Assembly (NCBI GenBank): GCA_021847575.1
Contig: JAJZQO010000011.1
Coordinates: 1-53,655 of the forward strand
Length of the DNA stretch: 53,655 nucleotides
Origin: Bacillota bacterium
Lineage (GTDB): Bacteria; Bacillota; Sulfobacillia; JAJZYS01; JAJYTV01
Direction: 5' to 3'
Below, piece by piece: positions 42,669 through 50,923 of the stretch (the first letter of the stretch is position 1; every line of letters begins with the position of its first letter). The translations under genes were made by a program, and so were the position numbers. The notes below the pieces were generated by a model. That model was not told where the DNA came from. It was given only the letters and a program-made list of their open reading frames with translations, and did not search any database.

Positions 42669-43340
42669 TCATACCCTCTCGACCGTGTCGGCCTGGTGAT
42701 GTCGCGCCCACCAGGCAGCTGCGGCAACACGGTTTTTCGCATTGATCTTCTTGAGGATGTTCGAGACGCGGTGCTTGACGACTTTGTCGTCCAGATGCAG
42801 GGCGCTGCCGATCTGACGGTTGGTCTCGCCCCGCACGATCCGTGCCAGCACCTCGAACTCATCGACGGACAGCGGCGCAAAGGGACTCTTGTCGCCCAGG
42901 GAGCGCGCCCGCAGCCGGCCGGCGATCACTGCAGCCATCTGCGGATCCACCGGGGAGCCACCCTCGTGCACCGTGCGGATCGCCTGATGCAGTTGCGCCG
43001 CCGAGACGTCCTCCAGCAGATATCCGGATGCGCCGTCCATGATCAGATCGAGGATGGCCTCCTCGTCGGAGCGGGCGGTGATGATGATGACCTGACAGCC
43101 CAGGCCTTGAGCGTGGAGTTCCTGGCAGGTGCGCAGGTCGATGCGGCTCGGCTCCCGCACGTCGACGATGGCGACGTCGGGGTGGATATCGCGCGCCAGG
43201 TTCGTGGCCTCTGCCACGTTGCGAGCCTCCGCGACGATCGAGACGCTCTCGTCCTCGGCGAGCATGGCGCGGAGCCCCGCCCGCAAGACGGTCGAATCCG
43301 CCACGGTCAGCACGCGAATGGGCCCCAGTATACTCGGCAT
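42669..43340 (-). CDS. Atypical NarL/LuxR-type response regulator
   Basis: A 223-residue two-domain protein. The receiver keeps the phospho-acceptor position (Asp60 in VAIVDVREP) but has only one residue of the acidic pair (VLTVADS, Ala14-Asp15), and the normally invariant lysine is Glu110 (GYLLEDV). The C-terminal LuxR-type helix-turn-helix (LSVDEFEVLARIVRGETNRQIGSALHLDDKVVKHRVSNILKKI) is normal. No sensor kinase is adjacent. Loss of the lysine and one aspartate suggests phosphorylation-independent or modified control. ATG 43340 has GGAGGT 8 nt upstream; the frame runs open further but without homology. Confidence 0.9.
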   Translation of the reverse strand: MPSILGPIRVLTVADSTVLRAGLRAMLAEDESVSIVAEARNVAEATNLARDIHPDVAIVDVREPSRIDLRTCQELHAQGLGCQVIIITARSDEEAILDLIMDGASGYLLEDVSAAQLHQAIRTVHEGGSPVDPQMAAVIAGRLRARSLGDKSPFAPLSVDEFEVLARIVRGETNRQIGSALHLDDKVVKHRVSNILKKINAKNRVAAAAWWARHHQADTVERV

Positions 43341-43900
43341 GGTGTCCGACCTCCCGCACGCGCGGCTCAAGGCCACACGTGCCGTGCGAGGCCCGCGTCG
43401 GGCGACCCGATGTCGGATCTCCCGGAGGCGACCCCCACCATCCTCAGCCGACGGGTCACGCCAGACTCCCGGACCGATCGAACGGCTCTCGCCTTCCCCA
43501 CCCGTTCGCCGCCACAGCGGCCCGCATTGCGGGCGGATCCCGATTCCGGCCAGGACCGGCGACGCGCTTGAGCATCGCTTCACGAGCCCGGGTCCACTTT
43601 CCCCGGGGCATCCCCGCCGCCCGCAAGCCGCTCGGCCCCCGCTTTGCGGCTACGGCCGAAGGTGACGGCCCAATTGGCGTCGGGCAGTCTACCTCCGCAC
43701 ATTAATTGACGCAATTTGGCCCCCAGCGGCGCAATCACCATTCGGTCGCGCAACTGTCGCAAGATTCGCCATCCCCTCAGACCCCGGCCAGTGCACCTAG
43801 GACCAGCGGCGGAGTCCATATGGCAGGGACGATCGTCAGCAGGGATACTGCTTGGCGGCAAGCGGAGTAATCATGGTTCACGGTCGGCGCAGCGTTGCAG
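43341..43900. other. Long intergenic region upstream of the response regulator
   Basis: About 560 bp with no convincing gene; short ORFs have neither ribosome binding sites nor family resemblance. On the minus strand TTGCGT-17-TAGACT (about 43689-43717) is a possible promoter, which would give the regulator a long leader. Part of the region near 43690-43740 is AT-richer than its surroundings. Confidence 0.4.
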
Positions 43901-44899
43901 CTATTCGGCCCCGACCGCCTTCTGCACCGCCTGCCAGAACACTTCGCCACTGTCGTCGGCCATAAGCCGGCGCAGGCAGCCGGGGCCCTCCCGGGCAGCT
44001 ACTTGCGAAAATCGCGCGAAAAGATAGCCTTTGAGCGCCACCGAGCCAACCGCACAACTCGCCCGGGCCAGGCGCCCGGTCGGCAGCACCGTCACCCCAG
44101 GCATGGCGTAATGATGCCGGTAGTGCTCTGTCGCGAGCAGCACGAGGCGCTGCCCGGAGGCGGGCACGAGCGGCGGGCGCATCGCCTCGAGGCAGCACTG
44201 GCCAACGAGGAAGAAGACGAGGTCATAGCCAGCCATGGCCCCGCGCATTGCGTCGGGTATACCGATGTGATCGGCCCAGGTGCGCAGCTCCACGCTACCG
44301 AAGTCGCTGAGCGAGACGGAGTGCGGCGCGATCACGTCCTCCTCCGCGACGAGGCCGTAGCCAGGCGACACGATGCGCATGTCGACAATGTCCCTGCCAA
44401 ATGCCCCCCGCAACGTGTCAACACCCTGCCGGGTATACGTGAACTGCTCGCAGCAGTAGAGGTCGGCGGCCGGGCGCAGGAACTCCCTGAGCTCTTGCTC
44501 GCGTCGTCTCAGCCGACCTTCGTCCTCGAAGTCTTCCTTGCGCAGTTCGCGCGGATGGTGCACTGCCAGCCTGCCCGTTCCGCTCGCGACGACCAGTGTC
44601 CGCGGCATGCCGGCCTGGGTCTCCAGCGGCTGGGACTGCGCTGGAAGCTCGTTGGGCAGGCGGTGGAAGACCACCGTCTGTCGCCCCAGGTGCACCGCGC
44701 GGCTGCGGAAACCGGCGATCTGCCACGGCTTCGGCGACTGGCTGGAATTGGACCACCAGGGCCGGAAGTTGCGCGCGGCGGAAGGCAGCGGTGCCCCCAT
44801 GATCGCCTCGAGTTCCGCAAAACTCAGGACGATCTCCCGCACCCCTTCTTCGCGCCTCTGGTCCAGATAGTGGACAATGCGCCCATACTTTGCCGTCAT
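43901..44899 (-). CDS. DUF7662 / DUF6884-like protein
   Basis: A 332-residue soluble protein with two parts. Residues 1 to about 85 (KYGRIVHYLDQRREEGVREIVLSFAELEAIMGAPLPSAARNFRPWWSNS, then WQIAGFRSRAVHLGRQTVVFHR) resemble DUF7662, a small domain often attached to nucleases or restriction-like proteins. From about 105, LVVASGTGRLAV, then LYCCEQFTYTRQGVDTL and IVSPGYGLVAEEDVIAPHSVSL resemble DUF6884, a YaaA-related domain of unknown activity. Both assignments rest on remembered motifs. ATG 44899 with AGGTG 6 nt upstream is taken as start. It is next to, but not clearly in an operon with, the TlpA gene. A nucleic-acid or defence role is possible but unproven. Confidence 0.7.
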   Translation of the reverse strand: MTAKYGRIVHYLDQRREEGVREIVLSFAELEAIMGAPLPSAARNFRPWWSNSSQSPKPWQIAGFRSRAVHLGRQTVVFHRLPNELPAQSQPLETQAGMPRTLVVASGTGRLAVHHPRELRKEDFEDEGRLRRREQELREFLRPAADLYCCEQFTYTRQGVDTLRGAFGRDIVDMRIVSPGYGLVAEEDVIAPHSVSLSDFGSVELRTWADHIGIPDAMRGAMAGYDLVFFLVGQCCLEAMRPPLVPASGQRLVLLATEHYRHHYAMPGVTVLPTGRLARASCAVGSVALKGYLFARFSQVAAREGPGCLRRLMADDSGEVFWQAVQKAVGAE

Positions 44900-44918
44900 G
44901 CGGCACACCTGCCTTGGT

Positions 44919-45464
44919 CTAGCTTGCAGGCGGGTAGTCGATCTTGCGCAGGTACTTCCTGATCAACGCCGGGTAGAGCGGCAGCGATACCTCGGCCTGG
45001 ATCACGCCCTGGCTGTCCACGAAGAAGCTTGTGGGGATGTACTGCACGCCGAAGCGGTTCGCGACCACGTTGTTCGGGTCGAGCAGAACCGGGTAGCCTA
45101 TGCCGTACCGCCGGACAAAGGCGTCCACGTTGGTGATCGCCGTCTCCGATCCGGTCAGGTCGATGCCCACGACGTAAAGGCCAGGACTGTGCTGCGCCGT
45201 GGCGGCCAGGTCGGGCGCCTCCGCCTGGCAGGGCGGACACCACGAAGCGAAGAAGTTGATCCAGACCGGATGGCCGCGCAACGACCACAGGCGGATCGAA
45301 CCATTGCCGTCGAGGCGCTGCAGTTTGAAGTCCGGAGCGAGCTGACCCACCTGTGTGCCGACGGTCAGCGGGGCCCTGGGCACGGGCCGGAGTCCCCAGA
45401 CCAGGAGCCCGACGACGACGAGCACCGCGAAAAAGACCCCAAAAGCGACGCGGTAACGACGCAT
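44919..45464 (-). CDS. TlpA/ResA-like thiol-disulfide oxidoreductase
   Basis: A 181-residue membrane-anchored thioredoxin-fold protein. Residues 8-27 are a transmembrane anchor (FGVFFAVLVVVGLLVWGL). The redox motif is FASWCPPCQAE (CPPC), followed by a family-typical GVQYIPTSFFVDSQG cis-Pro region. Proteins of this type reduce disulfides outside the membrane, often apocytochrome c haem-binding cysteines, and receive electrons from CcdA. GGAGGTG lies before ATG 45464. The upstream gene in the same operon, 13 nt away, encodes a CcdA-like membrane protein, which fits this pathway. Confidence 0.93.
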   Translation of the reverse strand: MRRYRVAFGVFFAVLVVVGLLVWGLRPVPRAPLTVGTQVGQLAPDFKLQRLDGNGSIRLWSLRGHPVWINFFASWCPPCQAEAPDLAATAQHSPGLYVVGIDLTGSETAITNVDAFVRRYGIGYPVLLDPNNVVANRFGVQYIPTSFFVDSQGVIQAEVSLPLYPALIRKYLRKIDYPPAS

Positions 45465-45477
45465 GACGCACCTCCAC

Positions 45478-46053
45478 TCAGACCCAGCCAGCCGCCACGG
45501 CGACGGCCACGAGCAGCATCGCCGCCCCCGCGCCGCGCCGCGGCCAGCGGCCGCCACCCAGGCGCATGAGCAGCAGGTTTGCCACGTGGCCCAGGGCGAG
45601 AAGCACAAGGCTCGCGGCTACGCCGGCCAGCGCGGAGATCAGCAGGGCGCCGCCCAGGTCGCCGGCGTCGCCCAGGGCAGCGGCACGGCCAAGGACCGCG
45701 AGTCCGCCGAGCGAAGGCATCGCAAACGCTGCGCCCAGTCCGATCAAAGCGGCGGAAAGCCAGTCCGTCGCAGGCTCCCCCTGGCTGACCTTGCGGCGTA
45801 GCCTGGCCCACAGGCTCTCGACGCCCAGCAGGTAGATGCCCTCGAACACCAGGACAAGGGCAAGCGCCAGCGCCGCTGCCCCCGCGTGCCTTACGAGCAG
45901 GAGGGCCAAGGCTGTGCCGTACAGGTGCAAGAGGAGAAAGGCGAGCAGAAACGCGAAGACGTAGGCAAGCGCCGCACTCCGTCCGCTGTCCGGAGCGGCT
46001 CCCGCTACGAGTGCCAGGAGCAGGAGCCAGATCGGCCAGGCGGAGAGGGACAC
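45478..46053 (-). CDS. CcdA-like membrane protein lacking cysteines
   Basis: A 191-residue polytopic membrane protein with about six hydrophobic segments and no cysteine. Position next to TlpA/ResA and some sequence features suggest CcdA/DsbD-beta. Reading upstream of the GTG, the frame continues VFLAGLAAIVSLSAWPIWLL, comparable to the CcdA FLAGLLSFLSPCVLPL stretch. AFAMPSLGGLAVL compares to CcdA GWTPCIGPIL. Serine would replace the redox cysteines in both. The open frame extends to about 46098 with only CTG codons as possible starts (for example 46095), so the true N-terminus may be longer than shown. Family assignment is tentative; it could be an unrelated membrane protein. Confidence 0.6.
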   Translation of the reverse strand: MSLSAWPIWLLLLALVAGAAPDSGRSAALAYVFAFLLAFLLLHLYGTALALLLVRHAGAAALALALVLVFEGIYLLGVESLWARLRRKVSQGEPATDWLSAALIGLGAAFAMPSLGGLAVLGRAAALGDAGDLGGALLISALAGVAASLVLLALGHVANLLLMRLGGGRWPRRGAGAAMLLVAVAVAAGWV

Positions 46054-46199
46054 GATGGCGGCCAGACCAGCTAGGAATACGGCGTCGTAGGTCAGACCTC
46101 ACCAACTCCCGTGCCGACGAGCCACGGACGATGCCACCATTGTAGCACCCCGGCTCCCCGGCAGCGCGGTGCCGAGGCTTGCAAACAGGAGCGTGCAGA

Positions 46200-47444
46200 T
46201 TGGCGAGATCGCTCGAGCGTCGCGGGGAATACCTGCAGCTGCTGCTTTCAAGGGCGGTGCGCAGCGTGGGGATGGCCATCACCTCCATCGTGCTGCCCCT
46301 GATTGTCGCCCATCGCGGCTACGGCGCGGACGCCGCAGGATTCATCTTCACGGCCGCCTCCGCCGGCGCCGCCGTCCTTCTGTTCGCAGCAGGCTTCGTG
46401 GGCGACCGCATCGGCCGCAAGCCGGTGCTGGTGGCGCTCGCCGTGCTCGCGGCGATCACCACCGCGGGCTTCGGTTTCGCCGGCAGCTACGCGCTGCTGG
46501 TGGCATTCGCCTTTTTCGGCGCGCTGGCCCGGGGTGGCGGTGCCGGGTCCGGCGGGGCCTGGGGCCCGTTCGCCCCCGTCGAACAGCCGCTGATCGCGGA
46601 GATCGTGCCACGCGAGGCCAGGGCGGCGGCGCTCGGCCACCTCGCCTTTGTCGGCGTCCTGGCGGGAGCGCTCGGCTCGATGGCAGCCGCGCTACCGGAT
46701 CTTCTGCGCGGAGCGATGCCCCTTTCGGACGGCGAGGCGGCGACCATGGTCCTGGCCGGCTTGCTGCAGCTCATGGCCGGCATCCTCGTGCTCTGGATCA
46801 GGGAGGCGCCATCGGCTCCGGTGCGGCCACAACTCGGGCACCAGCTCTCCGGCGCGGCCAGGGGCGCCATCTGGCGTCTCTCGATCACGAACTCCCTCAA
46901 CGGCTTCGGCGTCGGTTTTCTGGGTCCATTCCTAACGTACTGGCTCGAGGTGCGCTATCATGTCGGAGCCGCGGCGCTCGCCAGCCTGTACACCGTGGCG
47001 AATCTCGTCGCCGCCCTACCCTACCTGGGCGCGGCGCGGCTGGCCCGGCGGCTGGGCAGTGTGCAGGCCATCCTCTGGACGCGGCTCATCGCGGCCGCGT
47101 TCACGGCCGCGATGCCGTTCATGCCCTTCTTCACCTGGGCGGGCGCGGTCTATATCCTGCGCCTCATCTTCCAGACGGTCGGCAATCCCATAAGGCAGTC
47201 TTTCGTGCTCGACCTCGTGCCACCCGAGGAACGCGGCCGGCTCAACGCGGCGTCGTCGGTGCCGTCGCAGATCGCGACCGCCGTGAGCCCCATCCTCGGA
47301 GGCTACCTGATGCAGGATCTCGGCCTGATCGCCCTGCCGCTCGAGTTGGCGGCGATCTTCCAGGCGGCCAACGCAGCGCTCTTCAACGCCTTTTTCCGCG
47401 GCTCCAGCGACCCATCCGCCGCCGGCGGGGGGAACCAGGCCTGA
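46200..47444 (+). CDS. MFS transporter
   Basis: A 414-residue protein with about twelve hydrophobic segments. The loop 2-3 motif reads GFVGDRIGRKPVLVAL. The C-terminal half has the conserved VPPEERGRLNAASSVPSQI, common in drug-efflux-like and uncharacterised MFS groups. TTG 46200 is preferred because AGGAG (46187-46191) lies 8 nt upstream. The neighbouring TlpA operon is divergent and the thioesterase gene convergent, so there is no operon to hint at a substrate. Confidence 0.88.
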   Translation: MARSLERRGEYLQLLLSRAVRSVGMAITSIVLPLIVAHRGYGADAAGFIFTAASAGAAVLLFAAGFVGDRIGRKPVLVALAVLAAITTAGFGFAGSYALLVAFAFFGALARGGGAGSGGAWGPFAPVEQPLIAEIVPREARAAALGHLAFVGVLAGALGSMAAALPDLLRGAMPLSDGEAATMVLAGLLQLMAGILVLWIREAPSAPVRPQLGHQLSGAARGAIWRLSITNSLNGFGVGFLGPFLTYWLEVRYHVGAAALASLYTVANLVAALPYLGAARLARRLGSVQAILWTRLIAAAFTAAMPFMPFFTWAGAVYILRLIFQTVGNPIRQSFVLDLVPPEERGRLNAASSVPSQIATAVSPILGGYLMQDLGLIALPLELAAIFQAANAALFNAFFRGSSDPSAAGGGNQA

Positions 47445-47489
47445 TCCCTGGCCCCGGCACGGGACAACACCCAGCCGGGCTGTGCCGGC

Positions 47490-48284
47490 TCAAGACTGCT
47501 CCTCCACGTAGGTCGCATCCGCCACCGCCAACAGGTGTCCGTCCCCGTCCCGCAGGCGCGCGGCGGTGAAATGGATGCGCCGGCCCCGGCGCTGAACCTC
47601 CCAGGTCGCAGTCACGGTGCCCGATCGCGCGGGCAGGATGTAGCGCACCGCGAAGCTCGCAAGACGGACGGCCCCGGCACCGGCCGACGCGAGCCCCGCG
47701 CACATTGCCTCATCCAGCAACGCGGCCACGGCGCCGCCGTGCATCACGCCTTCGGCGTTCAGGTGATGGTGCTCCACCCTCGCGACGACGGACTCTCCCG
47801 TCAGGCTATAGCCGAGGAGTTCCCGGAAGTCCCGCCACGCCGCAGGCACGGCGGGCCCTGGCCCCAGCGCTGTCCGGCTGCCCTGGCCACGCGCGAACGA
47901 GCCCTGGGCCGTCGCCACGACCCGGCCACCGCTCACCACCCTGCCATTGGCGATGGTATCACGCCAGTCCGGGGCGATCGGGTGCGCCACGCCCCTGGCC
48001 AGGCAAGGCTGTGCCGGCCAGTTCTCCGCGACCAGGACCTGCAGGCTGACTGTCGCGAAGGATGTCGCTGCGGGCAGACGCGAGGCGATGGCGTGGCCAA
48101 GGGCCACGTCGAGCAGGGTCAGCAGGACGCCTGGCGCGATGCGCCCATCGCCAGCCAGGTTGCCGCCAGCCAGAGGAGCCACGATCTCCGTCTCACCAGG
48201 GGCTGGGAACGCCACTTCCAGCCCGAGCGCCGTGCGAAAGGGGTTTTCTTGGCCCAACCGGGCGGGCCACGGGAATCCTGCCAA
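47490..48284 (-). CDS. Tandem hotdog-fold thioesterase (PaaI-like)
   Basis: A 264-residue protein with two hotdog domains in series. The second (about 155-264) is the better match to PaaI/YbgC-type thioesterases: HHHLNAEGVMHGGAVAALLDEAM is the usual helix with the catalytic region, followed by SFAVRYILPARSGTVTATW. The first (about 20-140) has RIAPGVLLTLLDVALGHAIA and a similar strand pattern but lacks the HGG motif, so it may be inactive. It probably hydrolyses acyl-CoA thioesters. TTG 48284 is chosen over GTG 48296 because the GAGGAG site would leave no spacing for the latter; neither is certain. Confidence 0.82.
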   Translation of the reverse strand: MAGFPWPARLGQENPFRTALGLEVAFPAPGETEIVAPLAGGNLAGDGRIAPGVLLTLLDVALGHAIASRLPAATSFATVSLQVLVAENWPAQPCLARGVAHPIAPDWRDTIANGRVVSGGRVVATAQGSFARGQGSRTALGPGPAVPAAWRDFRELLGYSLTGESVVARVEHHHLNAEGVMHGGAVAALLDEAMCAGLASAGAGAVRLASFAVRYILPARSGTVTATWEVQRRGRRIHFTAARLRDGDGHLLAVADATYVEEQS

Positions 48285-48475
48285 CGCTAAAACCACTCCT
48301 CAGCAGCCGGCCGGCACCTCGAAGGAGGCCGTCCCGCCTTATCGTACCGCATCGGCCGTTCAACGCCGAACATGGCAGCAGGCGACCCGCCCGGGTCCGG
48401 TTCCAGGAGCCGTGACATTCCTATTGACCCGGGTGCAATACGTGGTACGTTTGCGGGCAAGGGGGAGTGATTGCA

Positions 48476-49072
48476 ATGAAAGTGTCCCGCCCGGGCGGCA
48501 TCGCAGCACTCATGGGATTCGTCTTCCTGATGGCCGGCTGCGGCTCCTCGCCAGCTCCCGCGGCAAGCTCGCATCACGCGCACCACAAGGCCGGGGCGGC
48601 GACCGGGACAAACAAGAAGCCTGCACTCAGCACAACGTCGAGCGGTGCTTCGGGTCCCTTTGTCACGAGCCAGGACCCGTCCACCAAGACGGTGACCCTC
48701 TCGGTCACCGCCGGCGCGACCATCGACAACTTCTACTACAATTTCAACGGTTTCGACCAGGGCAACGCCACGATCACTGTGCCGGTCGGCTGGACGGTCA
48801 AGGTCGACTTCAGCAACGAGAGCGGGTCGGCGAACAGCGTCGTGATCGCCCCCAGCATCTCCAACCTGACGCCCGCCTTCACCGGTGCTGCATCCCCCGA
48901 TGTCGCTACGGGCATACAGGCCGGCGAGAGCCAGACGTTCGAGTTCGTCGCCAAGACGGCGGGCAGCTATGTGCTGGCCTGCGGCGTGCCCGGCCAGGCG
49001 AGTCAGGATGGCATGTGGGTGAAGTTCGTGGTTTCCGCGAGCGCGAGCCGGGCGAGCAGCCAGAAGAGCTGA
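48476..49072 (+). CDS. Sulfocyanin-like cupredoxin lipoprotein
   Basis: A 198-residue lipoprotein. The signal has a lipobox LMAGC (Cys22), followed by a Ser/Ala/His linker (SSHHAHHKAG). The mature domain resembles sulfocyanin (SoxE): FNGFDQGNATITVPVGWTVKVDF, the AFTGAASPDVATGI stretch, and VLACGVPGQASQDGMW. Sulfocyanins are blue-copper electron carriers of acidophiles such as Sulfolobus and Sulfobacillus. The copper Cys169 and Met180 are present, but the usual His positions appear as Asn120 (SANSVV) and Gln174 (VPGQAS). If so, a normal type 1 copper site is unlikely. ATG 48476 has AGGGGGAG 8 nt upstream. A possible promoter is TTGACC at 48424. Confidence 0.85.
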   Translation: MKVSRPGGIAALMGFVFLMAGCGSSPAPAASSHHAHHKAGAATGTNKKPALSTTSSGASGPFVTSQDPSTKTVTLSVTAGATIDNFYYNFNGFDQGNATITVPVGWTVKVDFSNESGSANSVVIAPSISNLTPAFTGAASPDVATGIQAGESQTFEFVAKTAGSYVLACGVPGQASQDGMWVKFVVSASASRASSQKS

Positions 49073-49137
49073 GTTTCCGGCCGCCGCACAGCCCCCTGGT
49101 GTCGCATGGTAGAATGCCAGGGACAAGGGGGGCTCGG

Positions 49138-50004
49138 TTGGCGATGCAGATCGTTGCGATCGTCGGTCCCGGGCGTGTCGGCACGGCGCTGTGGCTGGCG
49201 CTGCAGGGGCACGGCCACCTCGTGCGCGCTGCCGGAGGCACAGCCGCCAGCCAGGAGCTCTTTCGCGCGCGCACGGGCCAAGCCGTCTCTCCCGCGGCGG
49301 CAGACATCTGCCGGACGGCCGACTGGATCTTCCTCACCGTCCCCGACCGCGCCATCGGCCCCTTGGCGCAAGAACTCAGCGCAGCTGGGGCGTTCCACGC
49401 CGGTCAGATCGTTGCGCACACGTCCGGCGCCCTGCCGAGCGCGACCCTCGCGCCGGCCGCCACCGCTGGTGCGGACGTCCTCGCGCTGCACCCCATGCAG
49501 TCCTTCGCGCGGCCGGAACTCGGCCCCGCCCTGTTCGCGGGCGTGACCTGCAGCATCGAGGGCACGCCGCATGCGCGCACGGCAGGCGCGGAGTTCGCGC
49601 TCGCGCTCGGGATGCGGCCTTGGCAGGTCGAGGCAAAGGACAAGGCTCGCCTGCATGCGGCGTGCTCACTTGCGAGCAACGCGCTCGTCGCCCTACTGGC
49701 CGTGGCGGCAAGGACGGCGGCGACGACGAACGACGCGCAGGGCACGGAGGTTGCGCTGCAGGCGCTTTTGCCGCTCAGCCGGGGCAGCCTCGAGAATGTC
49801 GCCAGGCTGGGCCTCCCCCAGGCCCTTACTGGACCCGTCGAACGCGCTGATCTCGCCACGGTGCGCAGCCATCTCGATGTCCTCGAGGGGAGCGCGGACG
49901 ACGTCTACCGCGCCTTGTCCCTGGTGGTCGTGGAGCTCGCGCGCGAGAAGGGCAGCCTCGGTGCCGAGGACGCCTTGGCGCTGCAGAAGATGCTGCGGAG
50001 GTGA
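49138..50004 (+). CDS. Rossmann-like DUF2520 protein upstream of panB
   Basis: A 288-residue NAD(P)-binding protein. The N-terminal Rossmann fold starts IVAIVGPGRVGTALWLAL and includes DWIFLTVPDRAIGPL. The C-terminal DUF2520 domain is helical, with KARLHAACSLASNALVALLA. Members often precede panB in Firmicutes and have been discussed as ketopantoate-reductase-like enzymes, which would supply the PanE step missing here; this is inference. TTG 49138 has AAGGGGGG 5 nt upstream; ATG 49144 is the alternative. Operon with panB (4 nt gap) and panC. Confidence 0.88.
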   Translation: MAMQIVAIVGPGRVGTALWLALQGHGHLVRAAGGTAASQELFRARTGQAVSPAAADICRTADWIFLTVPDRAIGPLAQELSAAGAFHAGQIVAHTSGALPSATLAPAATAGADVLALHPMQSFARPELGPALFAGVTCSIEGTPHARTAGAEFALALGMRPWQVEAKDKARLHAACSLASNALVALLAVAARTAATTNDAQGTEVALQALLPLSRGSLENVARLGLPQALTGPVERADLATVRSHLDVLEGSADDVYRALSLVVVELAREKGSLGAEDALALQKMLRR

Positions 50005-50008
50005 CGGC

Positions 50009-50923
50009 ATGGCCGGAAGAGTGACCACGCGAACGTTCCTCGAGATGAAGGCGCACAGGGACCGCATCAGCATGCTCACTGCGTACGACTACCCGACGGC
50101 GAGGATGTGCGATCTCGCGGGGGTCGATGCCCTCCTGATCGGCGACAGTCTCGGCATGGTGGTGCAGGGACATGACACGACGCTCGGCGTCACGCTGGAG
50201 GAGGCTCTCTACCACACGCGGATGGTGGCGAGGGCCGCGCAGCGCGCTCTCGTCATAGCGGACATGCCGTTCCTCACGTTCCAGGTCGGAGCCGAGTCTG
50301 CGATCGCCAACGCCGGCAGGCTCCTCGCGGAAGGTGGCGCCCAGGCGGTGAAGCTCGAAGGCGGCCGCGAGATGGCGGACACCGTAGGCAGGCTTTGCCG
50401 GGTGGGCATCCCCGTGCTGGGACACATCGGCCTCACACCGCAGTCAGTGCACGCACTCGGCGGCTATCGCGTGCAGGGACGCACCGCGGAGGCCGCACGC
50501 CGCCTGCTGGACGACGCCCTGTCGCTCGAGGCGGCCGGCGCCTTCGGCGTCGTGCTCGAACTCGTTCCGGCCGAGGTGGCCCAGGCCATCTCGCAGCGCC
50601 TGCGCATCCCCACCATCGGCATCGGCTCGGGTCCGGGCTGCGACGGACAGGTGCTCGTCCTCCACGACCTGATCGGGCTGGGCGAGGGCCCTGGCCCGCG
50701 CCACACCCACCGCTACGCGGACGTGGGCGCCGCCATTCGCGATGCGGCCGGGGCGTACTGCCGCGACGTGCGGGTGGGGGATTTCCCCGCAGCGGAGCAC
50801 TCGACCAGCCTCGGACAGGGCGCGGAAGACGTGCTCGCCGCGCTGGACGGGCAAGGATCGCGCAGGCCCGCCGAACCGGCGGGCCCAGAGCCTGAGCAAA
50901 GGCCTTACGGAGGGAAGCCCTGA
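50009..50923 (+). CDS. panB: 3-methyl-2-oxobutanoate hydroxymethyltransferase
   Basis: First committed step of pantothenate synthesis: transfers a hydroxymethyl group from methylene-THF to ketoisovalerate. The 304-residue protein has ISMLTAYDYPTARMCDLAGVDALLIGDSLGMVVQG with metal ligands, then VKLEGG and HIGLTPQSVHALGGYRVQGR, and GIGSGPGCDGQVLVLHDLIG. The last 40 residues (GQGSRRPAEPAGPEPEQRP) are an unusual, low-complexity extension. GGAGGTGA lies just upstream. PanC begins immediately after the stop. Confidence 0.96.
   Translation: MAGRVTTRTFLEMKAHRDRISMLTAYDYPTARMCDLAGVDALLIGDSLGMVVQGHDTTLGVTLEEALYHTRMVARAAQRALVIADMPFLTFQVGAESAIANAGRLLAEGGAQAVKLEGGREMADTVGRLCRVGIPVLGHIGLTPQSVHALGGYRVQGRTAEAARRLLDDALSLEAAGAFGVVLELVPAEVAQAISQRLRIPTIGIGSGPGCDGQVLVLHDLIGLGEGPGPRHTHRYADVGAAIRDAAGAYCRDVRVGDFPAAEHSTSLGQGAEDVLAALDGQGSRRPAEPAGPEPEQRPYGGKP

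Noticed and set aside
43580-43861. Possible 93-residue minus-strand gene in the long intergenic region
   Set aside because: No ribosome binding site, no family resemblance and a composition consistent with a chance frame.
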